Shown: positions 35,780 to 45,574 of the stretch, in pieces
Numbering within the stretch: the first letter of the stretch is position 1
Layout: every line of letters starts with the position of its first letter
From: Hyphomicrobiales bacterium
Lineage (GTDB): Bacteria; Pseudomonadota; Alphaproteobacteria; Rhizobiales; Aestuariivirgaceae
Direction: 5' to 3'
DNA: 64,000 bases
Assembly (NCBI GenBank): GCA_025359045.1
Contig: JANYHN010000070.1
Span: 1-64,000 of the forward strand
The notes under the pieces: model-generated
What the model was told of the DNA's origin: nothing
Seen by the model: only the letters and a program-made list of their open reading frames with translations
The model's database searches: none
Made by a program: the position numbers and the translations under genes

Positions 35780-37198
35780 TTACCTCGGCAGTGTTGTCTC
35801 ACCCATCAGATATTCATCAACTGCACGCGCTGCTTGCCTGCCCTCGCGGATGGCCCAGACCACGAGTGATTGTCCACGGCGCATATCACCTGCGCTGAAG
35901 ACTTTATCTATGGTGGTTTTGTAATCCTTCACATTGGCGTCAACATTGCCGCGTTGATCAAGTTTTAGCCCAAGATTCTTCAACATGCCATCTTGCACGG
36001 GATGCACAAAACCCATAGCGAGAAGAACGAGATCGGCTTTGAGATCAAACTCTGTTCCCGGTACTGGTTTAAAGTCTGGGCCTGACCTAGCGCACTTCAA
36101 GGTTTTAACCTCACCGCCATCACCTTCGAGTGAAATTGTGGCAACGGCGAAATCTCTTATCGCACCTTCGGCTTGCGAGGAAGATGTGCGCATTTTCATG
36201 GGCCAGTTTGGCCAAGTCAGTTCCTTGTTTTCCTTTTCAGGTGGGGCTGGCATAATTTCAATTTGCGTGACGGACAAAGCGCCTTGGCGGATTGATGTGC
36301 CGATGCAGTCAGAACCCGTATCGCCACCGCCGACCACGACCACATGTTTTCCTGTGGCTTGAATAGGGCGATTATCGAGCGGGCTTTCTTTGCTCACGCG
36401 GCGGTTTTGCTGGGGCAAAAAATCCATGGCGAAATGCACGCCTGAAAGTTCACGGCCCGGAATTGGCAAGTCACGTGGCTTTTCTGAACCACCTGTGAGC
36501 AACACAGCATCAAATGAATCCACCAATTGCTTTGCATCCTGTGTCACGCCGATATGCGCGCCGTAATGGAAGGTCACACCCTCGGTTTCCATTTGCGACA
36601 CGCGTCGATCAATCAAATGCTTTTCCATTTTGAAATCAGGAATGCCGTAACGCATGAGGCCACCGGCCTTTGCATTCTTCTCGAACAAATGTACATCATG
36701 GCCTGCGCGTGCCAGCTGTTGGGCTGCGGCAAGCCCTGCGGGGCCTGAGCCAACAACGGCGATTTTCTTGCCGGTTTTTTCGGGGGCGAGTAGCGGCTTG
36801 ATCCAGCCATTTTCCCAAGCCTTATCGACGATGGCGCATTCAATGGTTTTGATCGCAACAGGATTATCATCAATGTTCAGCGTGCAAGACGACTCGCAAG
36901 GGGCTGGGCACACGCGACCCGTAAATTCAGGAAAGTTGTTGGTGCTGTGCAGGTTGCGCGATGCTTCTTCCCAGGCATCATTATAAACCAGATCATTCCA
37001 GTCAGGGATTTGGTTGTTTACAGGGCAGCCCGTGTGGCAATAGGGAATGCCGCAATTCATGCACCGCGCCGCTTGGTTTTTGGTCGCGCCATCGCCCAAT
37101 GGGATCATGAATTCATTATAGTTGCGTACCCGGTCTGCCGCTGGCGCATATTTGCGCTCTTGACGATCAATTTCCATAAAACCTGTGATTTTACCCAT
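35780..37198 (-). CDS. gltD: Glutamate synthase small subunit
   Basis: 472 residues. The N-terminal cysteine pairs [23 protein letters not shown] and [12 protein letters not shown] bind 4Fe-4S clusters; the FAD site is [29 protein letters not shown] and the NADPH site [20 protein letters not shown]. It supplies electrons from NADPH to the large subunit GltB for glutamate formation from glutamine and 2-oxoglutarate. Normally next to gltB; here about 1.3 kb of accessory DNA lies between them. Confidence 0.97.
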   Translation of the reverse strand: MGKITGFMEIDRQERKYAPAADRVRNYNEFMIPLGDGATKNQAARCMNCGIPYCHTGCPVNNQIPDWNDLVYNDAWEEASRNLHSTNNFPEFTGRVCPAPCESSCTLNIDDNPVAIKTIECAIVDKAWENGWIKPLLAPEKTGKKIAVVGSGPAGLAAAQQLARAGHDVHLFEKNAKAGGLMRYGIPDFKMEKHLIDRRVSQMETEGVTFHYGAHIGVTQDAKQLVDSFDAVLLTGGSEKPRDLPIPGRELSGVHFAMDFLPQQNRRVSKESPLDNRPIQATGKHVVVVGGGDTGSDCIGTSIRQGALSVTQIEIMPAPPEKENKELTWPNWPMKMRTSSSQAEGAIRDFAVATISLEGDGGEVKTLKCARSGPDFKPVPGTEFDLKADLVLLAMGFVHPVQDGMLKNLGLKLDQRGNVDANVKDYKTTIDKVFSAGDMRRGQSLVVWAIREGRQAARAVDEYLMGETTLPR

Positions 37199-37204
37199 AA
37201 TTAC

Positions 37205-37591
37205 TCACCTTTCAAATTTTTGCTTTATCGGGCGAAAATTCCGAAGAAGCTTAACGTGTTCGTCTTTTATTTCGAATTGATTTAAGTCGCCGCGCTCATA
37301 CATTGCAACAACCTCTGCCACTCCCCTAACATTATCAGTCAAAGCAGTGCTGAATTTCTCTTGGTTGAGATTTTTCAACATCCGAGCGACGCTTACAGCT
37401 CTTGTCGCAACTGAATTGTGAAAACTTTCTGGATAGTTTGATGGTGAAAGACCGCGTTGTATTAGTTGCTTTTTAAACAGAGCCTTGCCGGACATCTGTG
37501 GGTTGATAAGCTTGCCAGCTGCAGCTGCTATAAAAAATAAAAGCAAACCACCTCCAATAACTACTAGTACAATCCAGATCAAAGAGTACAA
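37205..37591 (-). CDS. Unrecognised protein with one membrane helix
   Basis: 128 residues from a TTG start (AGGAG 7 nt upstream on the minus strand). An N-terminal hydrophobic helix (residues about 3-25) is followed by a charged soluble region (about 45-128) with two predicted helices (SVATRAVSVARMLKNLNQ and GVAEVVAMYERGDLNQF). I do not recognise it. It ends 6 bp before gltD, so it may be co-transcribed, perhaps as a passenger inserted between gltB and gltD. Confidence 0.6.
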   Translation of the reverse strand: MYSLIWIVLVVIGGGLLLFFIAAAAGKLINPQMSGKALFKKQLIQRGLSPSNYPESFHNSVATRAVSVARMLKNLNQEKFSTALTDNVRGVAEVVAMYERGDLNQFEIKDEHVKLLRNFRPIKQKFER

Positions 37592-37636
37592 TGGTGTCTC
37601 CTATCTAATGGGTATGGTGTCTTTTGAGGGTTGCAA

Positions 37637-37831
37637 ATGAATACAGTAACTAACCGCACTAGAATTGAAAAAGATGGCGATGATTTGATTTTGCCACTTA
37701 CGCCTGAGACTGTTGATATTCTAAAGCTAGTAGAAGGTGATGAAGTCGAGATTATTTCATTTGATAAGAGTCGCAACAAGCTTCGACTTTCTAAAGTGGA
37801 AAATCCATTGTTAAACTTGAAAAATCCATAA
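37637..37831 (+). CDS. AbrB-like (SpoVT/AbrB-fold) small protein, orphan antitoxin-like
   Basis: 64 residues. NRTRIEKDGDDLILPLTPETVDILKLVEGDEVEIISFDKSRNKLRLSKV has the swapped-hairpin AbrB pattern (strand, LPL turn, DEVEI strand, KLRL strand). Such proteins act as DNA-binding antitoxins. No toxin gene adjoins on the same strand. The ATG has GAGGG upstream. It is the only plus-strand gene in the insert between gltD and gltB. Confidence 0.65.
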   Translation: MNTVTNRTRIEKDGDDLILPLTPETVDILKLVEGDEVEIISFDKSRNKLRLSKVENPLLNLKNP

Positions 37832-37838
37832 CAATTAG

Positions 37839-37917
37839 TCACCCCCGCGAAGGCGGGGGTCCAGCTTTCTTTGGCTTTGAACCAAAGCTGGGTACCCGCT
37901 TTTGAAGGCATGACGGA
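37839..37917. repeat. GC-rich alphaproteobacterial intergenic palindrome
   Basis: CCCCCGC-GAA-GGCGGGGG (37842-37859), then CCAGCTTT...AAAGCTGG (about 37861-37891), then a weaker second GC arm ending ATGAC (about 37893-37914). The outer GTCAC/ATGAC ends make one cruciform of about 75 bp. The type is common in alphaproteobacterial intergenic DNA. A related unit lies at 53881-53966. Confidence 0.7.
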
Positions 37918-37937
37918 TTTATGTGGCGCTTCAAACA

Positions 37938-38027
37938 TCAAGCTCTCTTGACACCAACGGTCATACCATTTCTGTTTTCTTGGGTTTTTTCTAAATCAGC
38001 CAAAGCATATGTACATTCAACGAGCAT
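37938..38027 (-). pseudogene. Second, diverged copy of the gltB 3' end
   Basis: On the minus strand this 90-bp segment reads MLVECTYALADLEKTQENRN then GMTVGVKRA and TGA. The true gltB end at 38502-38591 reads [20 protein letters not shown] then GMTVGVKRA and TAA. The two align without gaps at 70 of 90 bases and 22 of 29 residues. Twelve of the 20 differences are at third codon positions. It is not attached to a gltB body. It marks the far side of the DUF4258/DUF2283 cassette. Confidence 0.9.
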
Positions 38028-38038
38028 AAACTAAATTC

Positions 38039-38233
38039 TCAGGCAGCGGCCAGCGACTTTAACGCTGATTCTGATAGTTGCTGCTTGGCATCCAGCATCT
38101 CAATTCCAACGACATGACCGCGAATATCAAAATCCAAGACAATGCCCGGCTTTAATTCTTCCGTACGTTCAATTTTTTCATCAGAAAACTTGACATAAAG
38201 GGCATTCGCCTCAGGGTCATAGCTTGTCTTCAT
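38039..38233 (-). CDS. DUF2283 family protein, antitoxin-like partner
   Basis: 64 residues. KTSYDPEANALYVKFSDEKIERTEELKPGIVLDFDIRGHVVGIEMLDAKQQL is the whole DUF2283 pattern. Such proteins often follow DUF4258 genes, an arrangement that resembles toxin-antitoxin pairs. Its ATG overlaps the stop of the DUF4258 gene by 4 bp (ATGA). No direct proof of antitoxin function exists in the sequence. Confidence 0.88.
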   Translation of the reverse strand: MKTSYDPEANALYVKFSDEKIERTEELKPGIVLDFDIRGHVVGIEMLDAKQQLSESALKSLAAA

Positions 38234-38493
38234 TTTTTCTTCTCCTCATTCCGATCAAAGAATACGGTTATGATGATATGCGTAATACTTTCCATGCGAT
38301 AGACTACGCGAAGCCATTTGTCTTGCGCTTCTGAGATTTGCTTGAATGCCAATTTTAAGGTTGGGTCTCTTGCATCAATCCGCACTGAAGTTGGTGCGCG
38401 AAGGGTGTCCTCTATCCACTCCAATTTCACACCGCGACGACGCATCATTTCTTCTGAATGCAAGGTTAAGCGTGTCATGATTAAAGCGCTCAT
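38230..38493 (-). CDS. DUF4258 family protein, toxin-like partner
   Basis: 87 residues from the ATG at 38493 (82 from the ATG at 38478). TLHSEEMMRRRGVKLEWIEDTLRAP, then a middle strand and WLRVVYRMESITHIIITVFFDRNE fit DUF4258, thought to have a small RNase-toxin-like alpha/beta fold. The lysine-rich tail is typical. It begins 8 bp after the gltB stop, in the same direction, and overlaps the DUF2283 gene. It may ride on the gltB transcript. Confidence 0.85.
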   Translation of the reverse strand: MSALIMTRLTLHSEEMMRRRGVKLEWIEDTLRAPTSVRIDARDPTLKLAFKQISEAQDKWLRVVYRMESITHIIITVFFDRNEEKKK

Positions 38494-38501
38494 CTATTAA
38501 C

Positions 38502-41500
38502 TTAAGCCCTCTTAACGCCAACAGTCATGCCGTTGCTGGTTTCTTGCGCCTTTTCTAAATCTGCCAAAGCACGCGCATATTCAACCGGCATCACCTTCAC
38601 GAATTTGGGCAAGTATTCAGCCCAGTTGTCGATGATGAGTTTGGCTTTGTTTGAGCCGGTGTATTTCAGATGACGGCCAAGCAATTCGAAAATGCGGGTT
38701 GCATCGTGTTTGTCCATGCCGCTGGTAATATCGACGAGGCCATGGCTTTCAAGATCACCACCATGATGTTGGTGCTTTTCGATAAGTTCATCTTCTTCTG
38801 GCACGGGCTGCAAATCAACCATGGAAAGGTTGCAGCGCTTGGCGAATGATTTATCTTCATCCAGCACATAAGCCACACCACCCGACATGCCGGCAGCAAA
38901 GTTGCGACCCGTGTCACCAATCACCAACACGCAGCCGCCTGTCATATATTCGCAACCATGGTCGCCCACACCTTCAACAACGGCCACAGCGCCGGAATTG
39001 CGCACGGCAAACCGTTCGCCCGCTACACCACGGAAATAGGCCTCGCCGGTGATTGCGCCATAAAGCACGGTGTTGCCCACGATGATCGATTTATCAGCGG
39101 CAAAGCCAATGTTGTCTTGTGGCTTGATAATGATCTTGCCGCCCGAGAGGCCTTTGCCCACATAATCGTTGCCTTCGCCTGTCAGATCGAGCGTTACGCC
39201 ATGTGCCGCCCAAGCCCCAAAGCTTTGGCCAGATGTGCCCTTGAGCTTCACCATGATTGTGTCTTCCGGCAGACCATCGTGACCATAAGCCTTGGCCACT
39301 TCGCCAGACAGCATGGCACCTGCTGTGCGATCAGAGTTTCTGATGTCGGTTTCGATGACAACAGCTTTGCCTTCGAGCAGAGCGGGCGCTGCCTTCTCGA
39401 TTAATTTGCGATCAAGAATTTTATCGATGCCGTGGTCTTGGCGGCCCACACGTTTTGTGGCCACTGGGCTATTCACATCGGCTTTGGCAAACAGTCTACC
39501 AAAATCGAGGCCCTTGGCTTTCCAATGGGTAATCGCCTTCTTGGTATCAAGCCATTCGGTGGCGCCAATCAATTCATCGTAAGTCTTAATGCCCATATGG
39601 GCCATCAGGCCGCGTAATTCTTCTGCCACAAAGAAGAAAAAGTTGATCACATGTTCTGGCTGGCCTTTGAACCGTTTGCGGAGTTCAGGGTCTTGCGTGG
39701 CAACGCCAACTGGGCAAGTGTTCAAATGGCACTTGCGCATCATGATGCAACCCGCAGCGATCAATGGCGCTGTGGCAAAGCCAATTTCATCTGCACCAAG
39801 CAATGCTGCAATTAAAACGTCACGGCCCGAACGAATGCCGCCATCGGCCTGCACAGCAATACGTCCGCGCAAATCGTTGGCCACCAATGTTTGTTGGGTT
39901 TCAGCTAAGCCAATTTCCCAAGGCGAACCAGCGTGCTTGATTGATGTCAAAGGCGAAGCACCCGTGCCACCTTCATAACCAGAAATAGTCACGTGATCAG
40001 CATGAGCTTTGGAAACGCCAGCGGCCACAGTGCCCACACCCACTTCAGACACAAGCTTCACAGACACTTGGCCTGCGGGGTTTACGTTTTTCAAATCGAA
40101 AATCAGCTGCGCCAAATCTTCGATTGAATAGATATCATGATGCGGTGGTGGTGAGATCAAGCCCACACCCGGTGTTGAGTGGCGCACTTTAGCAATCGTG
40201 GCATCAACCTTATGGCCGGGCAATTGACCGCCTTCGCCGGGCTTTGCGCCTTGGGCCATTTTAATTTGCATCATATCTGAGTTCACGAGATATTCCGTTG
40301 TCACACCAAAGCGACCAGAAGCCACCTGCTTGATGGCCGAGCGCATTGAATCACCGTTGGGCAATTTTACGAAACGATCAGGTTCTTCACCACCTTCGCC
40401 AGTGTTGGATTTGCCGCCAATCCGATTCATGGCGATGGCAATCGTGGTGTGCGCCTCGCGGCTGATTGAGCCGTAAGACATAGCGCCTGATGAGAAGCGC
40501 CTGACTATATCTTTAGCAGATTCAACGTGATCCATCTCAAGGGGGTGTTTTCCCATTTCCTCAGCGCTCTTCACACGGAAGAGACCGCGAATGGTTTTCA
40601 GCCTTTCATTCTGCTCATTTATAAGCCGGGCATATTCTTTGTATTTGTCGGAAGAATTTCCGCGCACTGCATGTTGCAGTGATGAAACGGTTTCAGACGT
40701 CCACACATGGGCTTCACCTCGCATGCGCTGTGCATAATCGCCACCAATGTCGAGTGTGGTTGAGAGAACAGGGTTCAAACCAAATGCATCATCATGGCGA
40801 CGGAAGGTTTCTTCGGCAATTTCAGCAAGGCCCACGCCTTCAATTTGCGTGGCTGTGCCGGTGAAATATTTCTTCACAAATTCGGTTGATAAACCGATCG
40901 CATCAAAAATCTGCGCGCCGCAATAAGACTGATAAGTGCTAATGCCCATTTTGGACATGACTTTGAGAATGCCCTTATCAACGGCCTTGATGTAGCGCTT
41001 TACCGCTTCATAAGCGCTGATCTTCTCGTCAAGTGTGGGCAGCATGGCCTCGAGAGTTTCGAACGCCAGATAAGGGTTGATGGCTTCAGCGCCATAGCCT
41101 GCGAGCGTGCAGAACTGGTGCACTTCGCGCGGTTCACCTGATTCAACCACAAGGCCCACGAGTGTGCGCAAACCTTTGCGGATTAAATGATGATGTGTGG
41201 CGGAAGTTGCGAGCAAAGCTGAAATTGGAATTCGCTCCGCGGAGACTGCGCGATCAGACAGGATGATGATGTTATAACCATCATTCACAGCGCGCTCAGC
41301 TTGTGCGCACACGCTATCCAAAGCCGCTTCCATATATTCAGATCCGTTGGCCACGTCATAAGTAATGTCGATGGTGACGGTGCGGAACGGGTTTTCGCGC
41401 ACGCTGCCGATGTTGCGAATGCGCTCTAATTCTTCATTGGTCAAAATCGGTTGGGCCACTTCAAGACGCATGTGCTTTGACGTGCCCTTGAGATCAAGCA

Positions 41501-43175
41501 AGTTTGGGCGTGGGCCAATGAACGACACGAGCGACATCACCAATTCCTCGCGGATGGGATCAATCGGTGGGTTGGTGACTTGCGCGAAGATTTGCTTGAA
41601 ATATGTATCAAGCATTTTCGAGCGATCAGAGAGGGCCGAAATTGGCGCATCATTGCCCATTGAGCCCACGGCTTCTTGGCCAGTGGATGCCATTGGCGAC
41701 ATCAACACGGCCAAATCTTCCCGCGTGTAACCAAAGGCTTGTTGACGATCGAGCAATGGCACGGTGATCTTAGGACGCGCGGTTTTTGCCTTTGGCATAT
41801 CGCGCAGCAAAACTTGGGTTTTCTTCAGCCAATCTTTGTAGGGATGAGCCGAGGACAAATCCCTCTTCAAATCTTCATCAGAAATGATCTTCTTCTTATC
41901 AAGATCAATCAGCAACATCTTGCCAGGTTGCAAGCGCCACTTATGAGTGATCTTTGATTCATCAAAAGGTAACACACCCATTTCAGACGCCAGCAACACA
42001 TGGCCATCATCTGTCAATAGATAGCGTGAAGGCCGCAAGCCGTTGCGATCCAATGTTGCTCCGATCACCTTGCCATCGGTAAACACCATGGCGGCGGGGC
42101 CATCCCATGGTTCCATGATGGCTGCGTGGTGTTCGTAAAACGCGCGGCGATCTTCATCCATTAATGGATTGCCTGCCCAAGCTTCAGGGATCAGCATCAT
42201 CATGGCATGGGGCAGAGAATAGCCACCCATATAGAGCAGCTCCAAGGCGTTATCAAAACACGCTGTGTCGGATTGGCCCTCATAAGAAATCGGCCAGAGC
42301 TTGGATAAATCTTCGCCAAGCACATCAGACTTCATATTGGCTTGACGTGCGGCCATCCAGTTATAGTTGCCACGCACAGTATTGATTTCGCCATTATGAC
42401 ATACGAAACGATAGGGATGTGCAAGCGGCCAAGAGGGAAACGTGTTGGTCGAGAAGCGTTGATGCACGAGGGCAAAAGCAGACGTCACGCGTTCATCCAG
42501 CAAGTCGACATAGTATTCGGAAACATCCTTGCCGAGAACGAGTCCTTTATAAACGACAGTGCGGCAGGAAACCGATACGGGATAATAGGTGCGCGCCTTG
42601 GTGCCCAGCACTTCCATCACGCGGTTCGAAACAACTTTGCGGCACACGAAAAGCTTGCGCTCAAAATGTGCTTCATCGCGAATTGTTGGCCCTTTGCCGA
42701 GGAACACTTGGCGGTGCATCGGCTCGGTGTCTTTGACTGAATAACCCAGCACGTTTGAATTTACCGGCACATCGCGCCAGCCTAATACTTTCAAGCCTTC
42801 TTCGCGCGCGGTCTCCCACCAGATGCGTTCAATATCTTGGCGGTAAAGAGGCTCGCGCGGCATGAACAAAAAGCCCACGCCATATTGGCCGGAAGCTGGC
42901 AATTCAAAACCTAAACGCTTGGCATCGGCAGCGAAATATTCATGCGGAATTTGGATCAGAATGCCAGCGCCGTCGCCTGCCTTCGGGTCGGCACCCACAG
43001 CGCCCCGGTGCTCCAAGTTTTTGAGGATCAGAAGACCCTTGGAGACAATGTCATGGCTCTTTTTGTTGTTGATGTTGGCATAAAGGCCAATACCGCATGC
43101 GTCATGTTCATTGCGCGGATCATAAAGCCCATGGGCCGGCTTTATGCCTTCGGGCAGAAATGCGGGTGCGTTCAT
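38502..43175 (-). CDS. gltB: Glutamate synthase large subunit
   Basis: 1557 residues from the ATG at 43175 (GGAGGAG 9 nt upstream). Residues 1-26 form a propeptide; Cys27 ([12 protein letters not shown]) becomes the N-terminal glutaminase nucleophile after cleavage. The central and FMN domains carry [17 protein letters not shown] and [10 protein letters not shown]. The 3Fe-4S loop is [14 protein letters not shown] and the C-terminal GXGXG beta-helix is [26 protein letters not shown] potential leader structure lies just upstream. The 3' 90 bp recur in diverged form at 37938-38027. Confidence 0.98.
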   Translation of the reverse strand: MNAPAFLPEGIKPAHGLYDPRNEHDACGIGLYANINNKKSHDIVSKGLLILKNLEHRGAVGADPKAGDGAGILIQIPHEYFAADAKRLGFELPASGQYGVGFLFMPREPLYRQDIERIWWETAREEGLKVLGWRDVPVNSNVLGYSVKDTEPMHRQVFLGKGPTIRDEAHFERKLFVCRKVVSNRVMEVLGTKARTYYPVSVSCRTVVYKGLVLGKDVSEYYVDLLDERVTSAFALVHQRFSTNTFPSWPLAHPYRFVCHNGEINTVRGNYNWMAARQANMKSDVLGEDLSKLWPISYEGQSDTACFDNALELLYMGGYSLPHAMMMLIPEAWAGNPLMDEDRRAFYEHHAAIMEPWDGPAAMVFTDGKVIGATLDRNGLRPSRYLLTDDGHVLLASEMGVLPFDESKITHKWRLQPGKMLLIDLDKKKIISDEDLKRDLSSAHPYKDWLKKTQVLLRDMPKAKTARPKITVPLLDRQQAFGYTREDLAVLMSPMASTGQEAVGSMGNDAPISALSDRSKMLDTYFKQIFAQVTNPPIDPIREELVMSLVSFIGPRPNLLDLKGTSKHMRLEVAQPILTNEELERIRNIGSVRENPFRTVTIDITYDVANGSEYMEAALDSVCAQAERAVNDGYNIIILSDRAVSAERIPISALLATSATHHHLIRKGLRTLVGLVVESGEPREVHQFCTLAGYGAEAINPYLAFETLEAMLPTLDEKISAYEAVKRYIKAVDKGILKVMSKMGISTYQSYCGAQIFDAIGLSTEFVKKYFTGTATQIEGVGLAEIAEETFRRHDDAFGLNPVLSTTLDIGGDYAQRMRGEAHVWTSETVSSLQHAVRGNSSDKYKEYARLINEQNERLKTIRGLFRVKSAEEMGKHPLEMDHVESAKDIVRRFSSGAMSYGSISREAHTTIAIAMNRIGGKSNTGEGGEEPDRFVKLPNGDSMRSAIKQVASGRFGVTTEYLVNSDMMQIKMAQGAKPGEGGQLPGHKVDATIAKVRHSTPGVGLISPPPHHDIYSIEDLAQLIFDLKNVNPAGQVSVKLVSEVGVGTVAAGVSKAHADHVTISGYEGGTGASPLTSIKHAGSPWEIGLAETQQTLVANDLRGRIAVQADGGIRSGRDVLIAALLGADEIGFATAPLIAAGCIMMRKCHLNTCPVGVATQDPELRKRFKGQPEHVINFFFFVAEELRGLMAHMGIKTYDELIGATEWLDTKKAITHWKAKGLDFGRLFAKADVNSPVATKRVGRQDHGIDKILDRKLIEKAAPALLEGKAVVIETDIRNSDRTAGAMLSGEVAKAYGHDGLPEDTIMVKLKGTSGQSFGAWAAHGVTLDLTGEGNDYVGKGLSGGKIIIKPQDNIGFAADKSIIVGNTVLYGAITGEAYFRGVAGERFAVRNSGAVAVVEGVGDHGCEYMTGGCVLVIGDTGRNFAAGMSGGVAYVLDEDKSFAKRCNLSMVDLQPVPEEDELIEKHQHHGGDLESHGLVDITSGMDKHDATRIFELLGRHLKYTGSNKAKLIIDNWAEYLPKFVKVMPVEYARALADLEKAQETSNGMTVGVKRA

Positions 43176-43223
43176 GATCTTTGACTCCTCCAATAGGACA
43201 GCTATGCTGACTTATAACTTATG

Positions 43224-43298
43224 CCACCGGAGGTGCTGTGGCGCAAGTAAAGAATCATTTTTGAGCAAAAATCGAAATATTATTGCGCGTACCGGTGG
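43224..43298 (-). promoter_or_regulatory. Triple-nested inverted repeat in the gltB leader
   Basis: Outer arms CCACCGG and CCGGTGG (43224-43230, 43292-43298), middle arms GCGCAA and TTGCGC (43241-43246, 43283-43288), inner arms ATTTTTG and CAAAAAT (43257-43263, 43266-43272). All three pairs are perfect and nested, so the minus-strand RNA could fold into one 75-nt structure. It starts next to the hxlR-like stop codon and ends about 50 nt before the gltB ATG. It may terminate the upstream gene or regulate gltB. Confidence 0.6.
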
Positions 43299-43299
43299 A

Positions 43300-43713
43300 T
43301 TAAAGCTTTGAATCGAAACTTTTCTGCGCATTGTTCATAGCGTCTGCGTGGGTTTCAACCCAACTCCAAATTCCGCAAACAGCCTTTCCTAACGAATGTC
43401 CCAACTCGGTTCGGCTATATTCTACATTTGGCGGAATGACCGGATGGACTGTTCGCGTAATAAGTCCAATGCGCTCCATGCGGCGCAGCGTTTGGGTCAA
43501 CATTTTTTGGCTGATTTCAGGAATGGCGCGGCGCAAGGCAGAATAGCGCACAGCTTCAGCTGTCACCAATTCCTCAAGCACGATCATTGTCCATTTATCG
43601 GCAATTTGGCCCAAGAGCTCCTTTGTTAACACTTCAACAGATGGACTATAAGTTGGAATTGCTTCATGCGTTTTTGCTTCTGACACCGCTCTACGCTCAA
43701 AAATTTCGTCCAT
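43300..43713 (-). CDS. HxlR-family transcriptional regulator
   Basis: 137 residues. The winged helix is LLGQIADKWTMIVLEELVTAEAVRYSALRRAIPEISQKMLTQTLRRMERIGLITRTVHPVIPPNVEYSRTELGHSL, the classical HxlR (DUF24) pattern. No conserved early cysteine is seen, unlike redox HxlR members such as HypR. Divergent from a short-chain dehydrogenase, which it probably controls. A direct repeat in the intergenic region (TTTAAGTGCC / TTTAAGGTGCC) may be its site. Confidence 0.92.
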   Translation of the reverse strand: MDEIFERRAVSEAKTHEAIPTYSPSVEVLTKELLGQIADKWTMIVLEELVTAEAVRYSALRRAIPEISQKMLTQTLRRMERIGLITRTVHPVIPPNVEYSRTELGHSLGKAVCGIWSWVETHADAMNNAQKSFDSKL

Positions 43714-43810
43714 CGCAGTATCCTTTAAGTGCCCTAGTTTATTTAAGGTGCCGTCTTCACAGTTTCAATTGCAAGCTTATGTAGTGTGCTTAATTGAAAA
43801 GGAGCATAAC

Positions 43811-44563
43811 ATGAAAATCAATATCATCACAGGTGGCAGCCGTGGGCTTGGCCGCTCTATGGCGCTACACTTGGCAGATAAGGGTCAAGATTCAATCATC
43901 ACCTATCATACGAAAAAGGCGGATGCCGAGGCTGTGGTCAAAGAGATTGAGGCCAAGGGGCGCAAAGCTGTTGCCTTGCAACTTGATGTTTCAAAAGCCG
44001 AAACTTTCGATGCTTTTGTCGTCGACGTTAAAAAGGCACTAAGTTCTGCTTGGAAGCGCGATAATTTTGATCACCTCGTCAACAATGCAGGAACTGGCAT
44101 TGGCGTGACCATCGAACAAACCACTGAAGCGCAGTTTGATGAAATGATGAACATCCATGTCAAAGCGCCATACTTTCTCACGCAAAAACTTCTGCCTTTG
44201 ATGGTCGATGGTGGGCGCATTATCAACGTGTCCTCAGGCTTAGCTCGCTTCTCATTCCCAAGCCGCGCGCCCTATGCAATCATGAAGGGCGCCATAGAAG
44301 TGTTCACCCGCTATCTCGCCAAAGAGCTAGGCCCGCGCGGCATCACCGCCAACACTTTGGCTCCGGGTGCTATCGCCACTGATTTTGGGGGTGGCAACAC
44401 GCGGGACAATCCGCAAGCGCAAGCCATGCTTTCAGGCATGACAGCTTTAGGACGCGTGGGTTTGCCAGATGATATTGGTGCATTAGCTGCGGCCATGCTG
44501 ACTGATGATTTTCGCTGGGTGAATGGCCAACGGATTGAAGCGGCTGGCGGTTTTATGTTGTAA
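43811..44563 (+). CDS. Short-chain dehydrogenase/reductase
   Basis: 250 residues. NAD(P) site TGGSRGLGRSMALHL, the NNAG motif, catalytic serine in INVSSGLARF and tyrosine-lysine in YAIMK. The ATG at 43811 has AAAAGGAG upstream. Substrate unknown; HxlR-linked SDRs often respond to electrophiles or quinones. A terminator follows. Confidence 0.93.
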   Translation: MKINIITGGSRGLGRSMALHLADKGQDSIITYHTKKADAEAVVKEIEAKGRKAVALQLDVSKAETFDAFVVDVKKALSSAWKRDNFDHLVNNAGTGIGVTIEQTTEAQFDEMMNIHVKAPYFLTQKLLPLMVDGGRIINVSSGLARFSFPSRAPYAIMKGAIEVFTRYLAKELGPRGITANTLAPGAIATDFGGGNTRDNPQAQAMLSGMTALGRVGLPDDIGALAAAMLTDDFRWVNGQRIEAAGGFML

Positions 44564-44574
44564 TTTGCAATCAG

Positions 44575-44605
44575 AGGCCTGCGGCAAGCGCGGGCCTTTT
44601 CTTTT
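44575..44605 (+). terminator. Rho-independent terminator after the SDR gene
   Basis: AGGCC-T-GCG, loop GCAAG, CGC-G-GGCCT, followed by TTTCTTTTT. It lies 12 bp after the SDR stop, and the metallo-hydrolase gene starts about 30 bp beyond. Confidence 0.8.
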
Positions 44606-44632
44606 TCAGGTCCGGGGCGCAAAATTGTCATC

Positions 44633-45511
44633 ATGTCTCAGCCGATCATTCACTCCTTCTTCGACGAGCCCACCAACACGGTGAGCTATCTGGTGGCCGA
44701 CCCTGTGACGAAGCAGGCGGTGGTGATTGATCCGGTGCTGAATTATGATCATAAATCAGGGGAGGCCTCGGTTGTATCAGCGGATGATGTATTGCGCAAA
44801 GCGAGTGCAGAAAATTTCAAGATCAACATGGTTCTCGAAACCCATGTGCACGCAGATCATCTTTCGGGTGCGCCTTACATCAAATTGAAAACGGGCGCGA
44901 CGGTGGCGATTGGTGAGCACATCAAAGATGTGCAGCAAATTTTTAGGCCAATCTTCAATGCGATGGATGTCTCTGGTGAAGGCAGCGAGTTTGATGTTCT
45001 CCTCAAAGACGGTGATCATTTCAAGATTGGAAATCTTGATGTTGAAGTGATTGCCACGCCGGGCCATACGCCCGCCTGTGTGTCTTATAAAATCGGTGAT
45101 GCCGTGTTTGTCGGCGATACGTTGTTCATGCCAGATTATGGCACTGCACGTGCTGACTTTCCAGGTGGGGATGCGCGGCAGCTCTATCGCTCTATACACC
45201 GGCTTCTTTCACTGCCGCCTGAAACGCGCCTCTTCATGTGCCATGATTATTTGCCAAAGGAAGGCCGCGATCAATTTGTCTGGGAAAGCACTGTGGCCGA
45301 AGAGCGTGCCGCGAATGTTCATGTGCATACAGGTGTTTCAGAGGATGAATATGTGGCGATGAGGCAGGCGCGAGATAAAACGCTTTCAGCCCCCACTTTG
45401 TTGTTGCCCTCCATTCAAGTGAACATGCGCGCCGGAAAACTGCCGCCGGCTGACGGCAATGGTGTGCAGTACATCAAAGTGCCGGTGAAATTGATACCCA
45501 GCGCGGCGTGA
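44633..45511 (+). CDS. Metallo-beta-lactamase-fold hydrolase, ETHE1/Blh type
   Basis: 292 residues. Metal motif ETHVHADHLSGA, the TPGHTPACVSY ligand, VFVGDTLFMPDYGTARADFPGGDARQLYRSI and FMCHDYLP are those of the Blh/persulfide dioxygenase group (single iron site, HxHxDH). Such enzymes oxidise glutathione persulfide in sulfide detoxification. A BigR-type repressor or rhodanese is not adjacent, so the role is inferred. The chromosomal position after an SDR terminator gives no operon clue. Confidence 0.9.
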   Translation: MSQPIIHSFFDEPTNTVSYLVADPVTKQAVVIDPVLNYDHKSGEASVVSADDVLRKASAENFKINMVLETHVHADHLSGAPYIKLKTGATVAIGEHIKDVQQIFRPIFNAMDVSGEGSEFDVLLKDGDHFKIGNLDVEVIATPGHTPACVSYKIGDAVFVGDTLFMPDYGTARADFPGGDARQLYRSIHRLLSLPPETRLFMCHDYLPKEGRDQFVWESTVAEERAANVHVHTGVSEDEYVAMRQARDKTLSAPTLLLPSIQVNMRAGKLPPADGNGVQYIKVPVKLIPSAA

Positions 45512-45574
45512 CATAATTTCCTCAGACAAAATAGGCGTTTCAGGCTAAGAAAATTTCCAACACTGGAGATTTTC

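Noticed and set aside
42342-42740. Plus-strand frame of 132 codons within gltB
   Set aside because: Shadow of gltB, whose conserved glutaminase domain is on the minus strand.
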